Shown here: positions 1-5,413 of the stretch, piece by piece
Position numbering within the stretch: the first letter of the stretch is position 1
Layout: every line of letters starts with the position of its first letter
NCBI GenBank assembly: GCA_003158895.1
Contig: PMLO01000131.1
Span: 4,401 to 12,649, forward strand
Length of the DNA: 8,249 bases
DNA from: Propionibacteriaceae bacterium
Lineage (GTDB): Bacteria > Actinomycetota > Actinomycetes > Propionibacteriales > Propionibacteriaceae
Reading direction: 5' to 3'
Made by a program: the position numbers and the translations under genes
Notes under the pieces: model-generated
The model's input: only the letters and a program-made list of their open reading frames with translations
What the model was told of the DNA's origin: nothing
Database searches by the model: none

Positions 1-502
1 AGCCCCGGCCGCCGTGAAGTCCCCCCAGCGAATCATCCGCGTGGCAGCCGTTGTCGTGGTGTTCGTCGTGGGCGTGATCGGCTACCTGGTGTTCTTCCAG
101 AAGTCCGATCCGACCGCCGCGAAGGTCGGCGACTGCGTGAGCATCACGGGGGCGTCGAACCTGGCGACCGCCACCAGGTTGTCCTGCGACGATCAGTCGG
201 CCCTGTACGTGGTGACGGCAGCAGGCAAGACCGTGACCTGTGACTCCAGCGAGGTCAGCTACTCCGGGAGCGCCAGGGACCGTACGAAGCTCTGCCTGTT
301 CTACAACGTACGTGTCGGCGACTGCCTGACAGTTACCCCGAAGGGCGACGGCGATGCAAAGGGGACGTGCGCGGCGGGCACGCTCAAGGTGCTCTCGGTC
401 AGGACGGACACCGCTGACAAGACGACGTGCCCCGCTGAGGCCGACGAGGCCCGGGCGGATGTCACCCGCAACCGGCTGATCTGCTTCTCCACCGTCAGGT
501 AG
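1..502 (+). CDS. Membrane-anchored extracytoplasmic protein with duplicated four-Cys unit (5' end probably outside window)
   Basis: Function is unknown; it resembles the LppU-type small actinobacterial exported proteins. The only start in the window is a GTG at 14, but the frame stays open to base 1 (Ala-Pro-Ala-Ala before it) and no ribosome binding site precedes the GTG, so the real start is probably further left, perhaps after a proline/alanine-rich cytoplasmic tail. Counting from that GTG, residues 10-28 form one hydrophobic helix after basic residues (signal anchor), and the rest should lie outside the membrane. The exported part holds eight cysteines in two similar blocks, C41/C58/C76/C94 and C104/C119/C139/C157, each starting with a Val-Gly-Asp-Cys motif, suggesting an ancient internal duplication and disulfide bonding. 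It ends in TAG, overlapping the convergent gene by 8 bp. The gene call is firm; the role is not known. Confidence 0.8.
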   Translation, partial: APAAVKSPQRIIRVAAVVVVFVVGVIGYLVFFQKSDPTAAKVGDCVSITGASNLATATRLSCDDQSALYVVTAAGKTVTCDSSEVSYSGSARDRTKLCLFYNVRVGDCLTVTPKGDGDAKGTCAAGTLKVLSVRTDTADKTTCPAEADEARADVTRNRLICFSTVR

Positions 503-890
503 CGCTGGCGTCGCCGGCCTTCGGGACCTTCCGCAGCTCGACGTGCAGTGCTTGTGCGATCTTCTTGAGATCGGCGAGCTCCTCGGAGTTGCGCCGCCGG
601 TCCAGCTGGGCGAGCTTGAGCTCGGCCAGCGTCGCCTCGTGGGTCTCCGTGATGATCTGCGCGGTCCCGCGCGCCTGCAGGTCCTGGCCCACCATGATCA
701 CGCTCAACAGCACGAGCTGCAGGAAGGTCTGTGCGATCCAGGAGATGATCGTCACCAAGTTCCCCGTGGCGATCGCGCCGGGCAATGACACCAGCGCAAT
801 GATCGCGAACGCGATGGCGCACCACATCGTCCCCACGACGCTGGTGATCTTTCCTCCGGCCGTCTCCAGTGCCGCGTTGATCCGCTTCAT
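495..890 (-). CDS. Small two-helix membrane protein with C-terminal coiled coil
   Basis: 131 residues, function unknown. Two hydrophobic helices (about residues 17-36 and 46-68) are joined by a short loop and followed by a charged, heptad-like cytoplasmic tail (about 72-120, rich in Ala, Glu, Leu, Lys and Arg) likely to form a coiled coil. The second helix ends in Val-Gly-Gln-Asp, like the end of the helix pair in small DUF1003-like or low-affinity iron-permease-like membrane proteins; this is a loose resemblance from memory, not an assignment. The ATG at 888-890 has an AAGGCGGAG-like binding site just upstream (893-901). The stop (495-497) lies inside the end of the convergent Cys-repeat gene. 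120 bp separate it from the anti-sigma gene upstream, so it probably has its own promoter. Confidence 0.75.
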   Translation of the reverse strand: MKRINAALETAGGKITSVVGTMWCAIAFAIIALVSLPGAIATGNLVTIISWIAQTFLQLVLLSVIMVGQDLQARGTAQIITETHEATLAELKLAQLDRRRNSEELADLKKIAQALHVELRKVPKAGDASAT

Positions 891-985
891 CGCTCCGCCT
901 TCCGTTCGACACCGGCTGCTCGTGCGCTGCCCGATGTCAGTGTCGCGAATGAAACGACGGCCGAGCGGGAGGAACGCGGGATCTT

Positions 986-1010
986 GACGCGATCCTTCCG
1001 TCGACGCGTC
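986..1010 (-). terminator. Possible weak hairpin after the anti-sigma gene
   Basis: GACGCG (986-991) and CGCGTC (1005-1010) form a perfect 6 bp inverted repeat around a 13-base loop, directly beyond the stop codon of the anti-sigma gene in its direction of transcription. There is no U-run, so this is at best a factor-assisted or GC-type terminator, and such short repeats arise by chance in high-GC DNA. Confidence 0.25.
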
Positions 1011-2069
1011 TCAGGGGACGAGCGTGAAGAGGGGATCGACGAAGACGTACGCCGCCCAGTCGGGCCCGTAGACGGCTGCGATCTGAGCATCCTGCTCGGG
1101 GACGCGGATCATGACCCTGAGGTTCACCCGCGGTAGCGCGATGGACGGTTGCCCATACAGCAAACTATGGGGTCCGGTGCCGGACGCGTACGAGATCTGG
1201 CTGAAGTCCATGCGGTTGATGTCGTAGAAGGTGGGCCCGGGCAGGGTTCCCACGCAGTACGCACCTTTGTAGTCGCTGTTCCTGACCGCGTCGCGTGTCG
1301 AGCCGACGTAGTCCGTTGTCACGGCGATGTTCAGAACGCCTGCGGAGGAGGAGGTGGCGCCGGTCCACCACGCGGCCTGGTAGCCGCCCACCAGGCTCTG
1401 GATGAGCTGCTCGGCGTCGGTCGTCTTGGTACCGGTCAGGGGCACGGCACTGCAGAGCGATGGTTCTGAGGTCGGCGCCGGTGTCGGCAGCATCGTGTCG
1501 AGTACCGAGTCCACGGCAAAGCTCTCGCCGTGGAGCGTCCCCTGGACGGTCGCGGCGGCCGCTCGACTGCCGTCCGTACCGGTCTTGGCCCACGCGATCG
1601 TGCTCCAGTCGATGCCGGTCAAGGGCGAGATGACGTTGATGCATCCGCCTTGGTCCATGGTGAGGTCCTGCCTCCAGGCTTCGCACAGGACCGCTGAGGT
1701 CATCGTCGGCGACTGCACGATGTAGCCGCTGGCTTGTCGACGAGCCGTCGCCGGCGCCGGCTTCTGGTCGAGGGCGGTCGTCATGGTGGTCGGCTTCGCG
1801 GCAGGCGTCGCGACCCGCGGCTCCCACGGCTTCCACCAGGCCGCCGCGATGACGAGGGCGACCAGGGCCACCACGGCTGCCAGTCCCAGGAGCAGGTTGG
1901 TACGTCGCCGCGCGAGGGGCGGCCTGTCGAAGCGCTGGAGCCTGCCCACGCCTGGTACGACCGGGTGATCGTCTGTCGGCTCGTGACCGCCCGCTGCGAC
2001 CTTGGTCGCCCAGGCGGGGATCTCATGACTGGGCGCGATGGCCCGCAGCTCGTCCATCATGTCAGGCAT
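1011..2069 (-). CDS. Probable membrane anti-sigma factor paired with the upstream ECF sigma
   Basis: 352 residues. A cytoplasmic N-terminal part of about 55 residues begins Met-Pro-Asp-Met-Met-Asp-Glu-Leu and has an Asp/Glu/His-rich stretch. One transmembrane helix follows (about 58-79, after Arg-Arg-Arg), then a Pro/Ala/Thr-rich linker and an extracytoplasmic domain of about 250 residues with four cysteines. No His-x3-Cys-x2-Cys zinc motif is visible, so it is not a typical ZAS-type anti-sigma. The role is inferred from position and topology: it overlaps the sigma stop by 8 bp, and an AAGGAGG site (2076-2082) sits 6 bases before the ATG at 2067-2069. ATGs at residues 4 and 5 would be further away. 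The outer domain resembles no family I can name; it could sense an envelope signal or ligand. The gene call is firm; the anti-sigma role is likely. Confidence 0.8.
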   Translation of the reverse strand: MPDMMDELRAIAPSHEIPAWATKVAAGGHEPTDDHPVVPGVGRLQRFDRPPLARRRTNLLLGLAAVVALVALVIAAAWWKPWEPRVATPAAKPTTMTTALDQKPAPATARRQASGYIVQSPTMTSAVLCEAWRQDLTMDQGGCINVISPLTGIDWSTIAWAKTGTDGSRAAAATVQGTLHGESFAVDSVLDTMLPTPAPTSEPSLCSAVPLTGTKTTDAEQLIQSLVGGYQAAWWTGATSSSAGVLNIAVTTDYVGSTRDAVRNSDYKGAYCVGTLPGPTFYDINRMDFSQISYASGTGPHSLLYGQPSIALPRVNLRVMIRVPEQDAQIAAVYGPDWAAYVFVDPLFTLVP

Positions 2070-2541
2070 CGAGGGCCTCCTTCACGGCCTGCAGGCGCTT
2101 GCGCGCACGATGGATCCGGACCCGTACGGCTCCCGCGCTGATCTCGAGGACCTGCGCGGCCTGGTCGGCGCTCAGGTCGTCCCAGGCGACCAGCAGGAGA
2201 GCCTCACGTTCGTGGTCGGGGAGCTTCGAGAGCAGCTCGACGAGCTCCTGACGCCGTACGACGCCGACCTCCAGCGAGTCCCCGGCCACGTCCGCGAGAC
2301 GTTCGAGCGTGTCAGTGGGTGTCGTACGTCGCGAGTTGCGCCACTGCGAGCGCATCACGTTGTGCGCCACGCCGAGAAGCCAGGGCAGGGCCTCCTCGGG
2401 CATGACGTCGCGACGGCGCCAGGCCACGTGGAACGTCTCCGCCACCACATCCTCGGCGTCATCCCGGTTGGTGTGACGTCGCGCGTAGGCGAGTACGCGG
2501 CCCGCGAACTGCCCGTACAGCTCACTGAACTCGGTGGTCAC
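2062..2541 (-). CDS. ECF-type RNA polymerase sigma factor (sigma-70 family)
   Basis: 159 residues, normal for an ECF sigma. Region 2 spans about residues 5-68 and includes the typical Asp-Ala-Glu-Asp-Val-Val-Ala-Glu-Thr-Phe core (28-37) and the Pro-Trp-Leu-Leu-Gly-Val-Ala-His-Asn segment (53-61). Region 4 spans about 100-155, with Leu-Pro-x-x-Glu-Arg-Glu (107-113) and a helix-turn-helix ending in Arg-Ile-His-Arg-Ala-Arg-Lys-Arg-Leu. It should direct RNA polymerase to a small regulon when released by the membrane protein encoded next. The start is GTG at 2539-2541: an in-frame TAA lies 30 bases upstream with no other start between, and no clear ribosome binding site is present, so translation may depend on coupling or be weak. 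It lies 44 bp after the antiporter gene. Promoter targets cannot be read from the window. Confidence 0.95.
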   Translation of the reverse strand: MTTEFSELYGQFAGRVLAYARRHTNRDDAEDVVAETFHVAWRRRDVMPEEALPWLLGVAHNVMRSQWRNSRRTTPTDTLERLADVAGDSLEVGVVRRQELVELLSKLPDHEREALLLVAWDDLSADQAAQVLEISAGAVRVRIHRARKRLQAVKEALDA

Positions 2542-2585
2542 ACTGAGTACTGCCTGTGGCGCGTCATATCGTTACTGGCTGCCCG

Positions 2586-3671
2586 TCAGCCCCACCAGAA
2601 CGCCGCGGCGATGACCCCGTACAGGACCACCATCGCCGCACCCTCGGTCCACGTCGACTCGCCGTCGAACGTGATGAAGACGGCCATGAGCACAGCGATG
2701 GCGACGGCCGCGATGAGCATCGGCGGGAACACCAGCGTGAGGGTGGCGAAGCCGAAGACGTACGACACGATGACCAGTACCGGGGCCAGCACGAGGGCGA
2801 TCTGGAGCGGCGACTGGATGATCACCGAGAACGCGTACTCGCTGCGGTTCTGGGCTGCGAGCTGTACGCCGACGACGTTCTCGATCGCGTTTCCGGCGAT
2901 CGCCACGACCACAAGACCCGCAAAGGCCTCCGAGATGTGCAGGGAGTTCATCGCCGGTTGGAGGGCCGCCACGAACCAGTCGGACACGAACGCCGCGGCG
3001 ACCGAGGCGACCGCGAGCAGCACCACCGCCAGCCACAGAGGCCACCGGGCGGCCTCCCCCTCGCGGGGTTCACCTCCGCCTCGCTTGATCATTCCAGGCA
3101 GCGTCACCGCGTAGAGCACGAGCAGCAGTACTGATACGAAGAGCGACAGCGCTCCCACGTGGTTCTCTGCCGGGGTGTGGATGTGGGCGGCGAGCGACGG
3201 CACGACCATGGCGCCGACCGCCAGGACCATGAGGACCGCGATCTCGCGTGCCCGCTTCGAGCCGAGGTGCTGCGGGCCGTGCTTGATGCCGCCGACGATG
3301 AACGCCAGACCCAGCACCAGGAGCAGGTTGCCGAGGATCGAGCCGATGAGCGCGGACTGTACGACGGTGACCAGGCCGGCCTTCAGCGCGAACAGCGCGA
3401 TGAACAGCTCCGGCAGGTTGCCGAGCGCCGACTGCAGAGCGCCCGTCGCGCCGGCGCCGAACCGGTCGCCCATCTGCTCCACGGAGCGGCCGACCAGCGA
3501 CGCGAGCACCGCGACGGCGCCGGCCGAGAAGAGGAACGGCAGTACGGGTCCGGCCGGGACGGCGTGGGTGACGCCCGCCGCCACGGTCAGCGCCACGCTG
3601 AGGCCGATGATCACGAGGTCGGACCGCGTGAACATCCGTCCGTACAGCTGGGGCGATTCCGTCTCGCTCAT
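2586..3671 (-). CDS. Ca2+/H+ antiporter (CaCA superfamily cation/proton exchanger)
   Basis: Integral membrane exchanger expected to expel Ca2+ (or another divalent cation) in exchange for protons across the cytoplasmic membrane. The start chosen is ATG at 3669-3671, giving 361 residues, close to the family's usual length; a longer frame reaches 3941, but that stretch is antisense to the ligase, lacks membrane character, and AGGA (3679-3682) sits 7 bases before the chosen ATG. About ten to eleven hydrophobic helices are visible. The two alpha repeats show Gly-Asn-Leu-Pro-Glu-Leu (84-89) with Gly-Ser-Ile-Leu-Gly-Asn (110-115), and Gly-Asn-Ala-Ile-Glu-Asn (260-265) with Gln-Ser-Pro-Leu-Gln-Ile (286-291); the glutamates E88 and E264 would bind the cation. 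The short basic/acidic loop at about 196-209 divides the halves. It is first in line with the sigma/anti-sigma genes. Confidence 0.92.
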   Translation of the reverse strand: MSETESPQLYGRMFTRSDLVIIGLSVALTVAAGVTHAVPAGPVLPFLFSAGAVAVLASLVGRSVEQMGDRFGAGATGALQSALGNLPELFIALFALKAGLVTVVQSALIGSILGNLLLVLGLAFIVGGIKHGPQHLGSKRAREIAVLMVLAVGAMVVPSLAAHIHTPAENHVGALSLFVSVLLLVLYAVTLPGMIKRGGGEPREGEAARWPLWLAVVLLAVASVAAAFVSDWFVAALQPAMNSLHISEAFAGLVVVAIAGNAIENVVGVQLAAQNRSEYAFSVIIQSPLQIALVLAPVLVIVSYVFGFATLTLVFPPMLIAAVAIAVLMAVFITFDGESTWTEGAAMVVLYGVIAAAFWWG

Positions 3672-3757
3672 GCCTGCATCCTGACATGTACGAGGGGGCA
3701 GGACCGGTCCGTACGAGCCCTGGTCCGCGAGAGTACGTCGCTGGTTGACTGTGCGAC
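3672..3757. promoter_or_regulatory. Divergent promoter region with palindrome GGACCGGTCC flanked by GTACGAG repeats
   Basis: This 86 bp gap separates the antiporter and ligase genes and should carry both promoters. It contains the perfect 10 bp palindrome GGACCGGTCC at 3701-3710, bracketed by direct copies of GTACGAG at 3688-3694 and 3711-3717. This could be an operator, but no regulator is known. No convincing -35/-10 pair was found. A TTGACT at 3745-3750 lies too close to the ligase ATG to be its -35. Confidence 0.4.
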
Positions 3758-4867
3758 ATGGAGCTGGGAATCGAATGGCCCGTGTCGCCGATGCTCGCGA
3801 AGGCCGTCCCGGGAGTGCCCGACCCGGAAGCGAAGGGCGGGCCGTACGCGTACGAGCCCAAGTGGGACGGCTTCCGGTGCATCGTCGCGCGCGACGGCGA
3901 CGAGGTGGAGCTGGGTAGCCGGGGAGAGAAGCCGCTGACACGGTACTTCCCGGAGGTCGTCGAGGCGGTGAAGAGGCTGCTCCCGGCGAGGATCGTCGTC
4001 GATGTCGAGCTCGTCGTACGTGCGGGTGAGCGGGGTGCGCAGCGCCTCGACTGGGAAGCCCTGGCGCAACGCATCCACCCGGCCGAGTCGCGGATCAAGC
4101 GCCTGGCTGTGGAGACGCCGGCCGAGATCGTCGCGTTCGACCTGCTGGCGATCGAGGGCGAGTCGCTGCTGGACCGGCCGTTCCGCGAGCGGCGCGCGCG
4201 CCTGGAGACCGAGCTGGCCCACCTGAGCACCGGCGATCGCGTACATCTCACGCGCATCACCACCGACGTCGCCGAGGCGCGGGATTGGTTCGAGACGTTC
4301 GAGGGCGCCGGCCTCGACGGGGTGGTCGCGAAGCCGCTCGACGCCAGCTACCAGCCGGGCAAGCGGGCGATGCTCAAGATCAAGCACCATCGCACCGCGG
4401 ACGTGGTCGTGTACGGCTACCGGGTCCACAAGTCCGGGGAAGGCGTCGGATCCCTCTTGCTCGGCGTGTACGGGGAGGCGCCCGAAGGCTGGCAGGGCCT
4501 CGATCCCGATGCGCCCGAGGGTCTCGCGCTGATCCCGGTGGGCGGGATCGTCAGCCTTCCCGACACGATGCGGCGCGCCCTCGTCGCCGAGCTGGAGCCG
4601 CTGACCACCCGCGATGATGCCGGCGAGCTCGTGAGGATGGGTGGCGCGCCGTCGCGGTTCTCAGCAGCGGGAAAGGACAGCTCGTTCGTACCGCTCCGCC
4701 CGGATCTCGTCGTCGAGGTCGCGTTCGACCAGCTCGAGGGCCACCGCTTCCGCCATGCCGTGTCGCTCGTACGGTGGCGCCCCGACCGCGAGCCCCACTC
4801 CTGCCGCATCGACCAGATCGACCGCGCGAACGCGTACGACCTCGGCCAGGTCCTGGTCACGGGCTAG
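3758..4867 (+). CDS. ligC: ATP-dependent DNA ligase, LigC type
   Basis: 369 residues, close to the usual size (about 360) of stand-alone actinobacterial LigC enzymes. It seals nicks by ligase adenylylation, DNA adenylylation and phosphodiester formation, and acts in DNA repair. The adenylation domain (about 10-210) has the nucleotidyl lysine in Glu-Pro-Lys35-Trp-Asp-Gly (33-38), motif III at 82-84, Phe-Asp-Leu-Leu-Ala (127-131), motif IV Asp-Gly-Val-Val-Ala-Lys (187-192) and motif V Lys-Ile-Lys (207-209). The OB-fold domain follows (about 215-369), with Arg-Trp-Arg-Pro-Asp near the end. Motif III reads Asp-Val-Glu where Asp-Gly-Glu is usual. There is no fused or adjacent primase-polymerase or nuclease domain in view. 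The ATG at 3758 has no clear ribosome binding site, so the message may be leaderless; ATG 3791 (Met12) is a poor alternative. Confidence 0.93.
   Translation: MELGIEWPVSPMLAKAVPGVPDPEAKGGPYAYEPKWDGFRCIVARDGDEVELGSRGEKPLTRYFPEVVEAVKRLLPARIVVDVELVVRAGERGAQRLDWEALAQRIHPAESRIKRLAVETPAEIVAFDLLAIEGESLLDRPFRERRARLETELAHLSTGDRVHLTRITTDVAEARDWFETFEGAGLDGVVAKPLDASYQPGKRAMLKIKHHRTADVVVYGYRVHKSGEGVGSLLLGVYGEAPEGWQGLDPDAPEGLALIPVGGIVSLPDTMRRALVAELEPLTTRDDAGELVRMGGAPSRFSAAGKDSSFVPLRPDLVVEVAFDQLEGHRFRHAVSLVRWRPDREPHSCRIDQIDRANAYDLGQVLVTG
4806..4862 (+). repeat. Source copy of the ligase-tail duplication
   Basis: The last 20 or so codons of the ligase gene. Two blocks here recur just downstream: GCATCGACCAGATC (4806-4819) and the 31 bases at 4832-4862 that start GCGTACG and include CCTCGGCCAGGT. 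See the second copy at 4896-4984. Confidence 0.7.
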
Positions 4868-4895
4868 CGGCAGCCGCGCCTCGAGTCGACCTCGA

Positions 4896-4984
4896 GCATC
4901 GACCAGATCATCGCGTTGCTACGTCTTGTCTCGCTTACGGGCCTCGAGCGAGTGCGTACGGCCTCGGCCAGGTGCTCGTCACGG
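4896..4984 (+). repeat. Broken second copy of the ligase 3' end
   Basis: GCATCGACCAGATC recurs at 4896-4909 (identical, 14 of 14, shifted 90 bases). The GCGTACG...GTCACGG block recurs at 4954-4984 (28 of 31 bases, shifted 122 bases). The spacer between the two blocks is 32 bases longer than in the gene. In one frame the second copy would still read Ala-Tyr-Gly-Leu-Gly-Gln-Val-Leu-Val-Thr, matching the ligase C-terminal Ala-Tyr-Asp-Leu-Gly-Gln-Val-Leu-Val-Thr. It looks like a partial tandem duplication or the remnant of a second ligase gene; it has no reading frame of its own. Confidence 0.65.
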
Positions 4985-5007
4985 CCCCACCAGACTCCGG
5001 TCGGTGG

Positions 5008-5157
5008 CTACGGACAGGCGATCGCTGCGGTGACCGTACGGCTGTCGAGGAGTGCGCCGGCACCGCTCGGCGACGTGACGAAGATGAACGCGGTGGCAGC
5101 GAGGGCGGCCATCAGTGCGAGGCGGCGAGCAAGGCGGCAGATCACGGTCTTCCCCAT
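5008..5157 (-). CDS. Putative small secreted peptide (or remnant of a secreted protein)
   Basis: 49 codons, ATG at 5155-5157 to TAG at 5008-5010. The product has a basic N-terminus (Met-Gly-Lys, then Arg8, Arg11, Arg12), a hydrophobic core (about 13-28) and Ser-Pro-Ser-Gly-Ala-Gly-Ala around 29-35, together a good Sec signal peptide with probable cleavage near residue 35. This would leave a mature peptide of only about 14 residues with one cysteine next to the end (Ala-Cys-Pro). About four fifths of codons end in G or C, which favours coding. Against it: no good ribosome binding site (AGGAGGG is about 22 bases before the ATG), and an in-frame GTG two codons earlier directly follows a TGA. It lies 64 bp after the DUF1080 remnant on the same strand, so it may be the stump of a secreted protein from that operon. 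Confidence 0.45.
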   Translation of the reverse strand: MGKTVICRLARRLALMAALAATAFIFVTSPSGAGALLDSRTVTAAIACP

Positions 5158-5221
5158 GCCCACTCAGAGGCGTGTGTCGCCCTCCTGATACCTCCGATCC
5201 GTCAGCACTTCCGCCGGGCCG

Positions 5222-5413
5222 TCAGGCGATCTCCCTGGTGCGGATGTTGCGCCGGCGGCACCTCGCACCCTTCGCCCACCGGGACTCCTCGAACGCCGGG
5301 TCGTTGTCGTGGACCTCGAGCGCGAGGTGGCCGGACTGACCAAAGTACGTTCGGGGCATGGCATGCCGGCCGGTCGGCGTCTCGCCGTCGAACAGGGTGG
5401 TGAACTCCGTCAC
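5222..5413 (-). pseudogene. Internally deleted DUF1080 / 3-keto-disaccharide hydrolase remnant
   Basis: 63 codons. The first 22 or so residues match the N-terminal start of DUF1080 (3-keto-disaccharide hydrolase) proteins: Leu-Phe-Asp-Gly-Glu-Thr ... His-Ala-Met-Pro-Arg-Thr-Tyr. From about residue 27 on it matches the family's C-terminal end: Gly-His-Leu-Ala-Leu-Glu-Val-His-Asp-Asn-Asp-Pro, then Arg-Trp ... Cys-Arg-Arg-Arg-Asn-Ile-Arg. The roughly 150-200 residues between are missing, although the frame is kept. Two positions where I expect Trp in the family (residue 16 and one in Cys-Arg-x-Arg-Asn-Ile) are Arg, encoded by CGG, one base from TGG. The GTG start (5411-5413) overlaps the upstream stop by 4 bp, showing former translational coupling. 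The intact enzyme would cleave 3-keto-glycosides after oxidation by a Gfo/Idh/MocA partner; this short form can hardly fold as that enzyme. Confidence 0.75.

Larger units (their letters stand above)
4868..5221. other. Gene-poor 354 bp stretch between the convergent ligase and sugar operon
   Basis: Apart from the ligase-tail repeat and the 49-codon ORF described separately, nothing clear is present. Two CTCGAG palindromes flank a GTCGAC site (4879-4895), and a GCGGC-A-GCCGC inverted repeat overlaps the ligase stop (4867-4877); its one-base loop makes it a poor terminator. The stretch has the look of leftover, rearranged DNA. Confidence 0.5.

Noticed and set aside
543..987. Overlapping rightward frames opposite the small membrane protein
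   Set aside because: The leftward frame has two clean transmembrane helices, a coiled-coil tail and a good ribosome binding site; the rightward frames are shadows.
2038..3114. Long rightward open frame (358 codons) antisense to the sigma and antiporter genes
   Set aside because: The opposite strand encodes clear ECF sigma and antiporter motifs; the frame is a high-GC shadow with low-complexity Ala/Thr/Ser content and no family features.
3672..3941. 90-residue N-terminal extension of the antiporter
   Set aside because: It is antisense to the ligase start, Arg/Pro-rich, not membrane-like, and the internal ATG at 3671 has a suitable ribosome binding site and gives the normal family length.
3070..4263. 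Leftward open frame (397 codons) across the ligase and antiporter
   Set aside because: It crosses the divergent promoter region and both real genes, is Arg/Ser/Pro-rich, and has no plausible start site signal.
4867..4877. GCGGC-A-GCCGC inverted repeat as ligase terminator
   Set aside because: The perfect arms leave a one-base loop and there is no U-run; it also overlaps the stop codon.
4774..5403. Rightward open frame of 209 codons after the ligase
   Set aside because: It starts inside the ligase in another frame and runs through the gene-poor stretch with Arg/Gly/Pro-rich content; its only recognisable part is the duplicated ligase tail.
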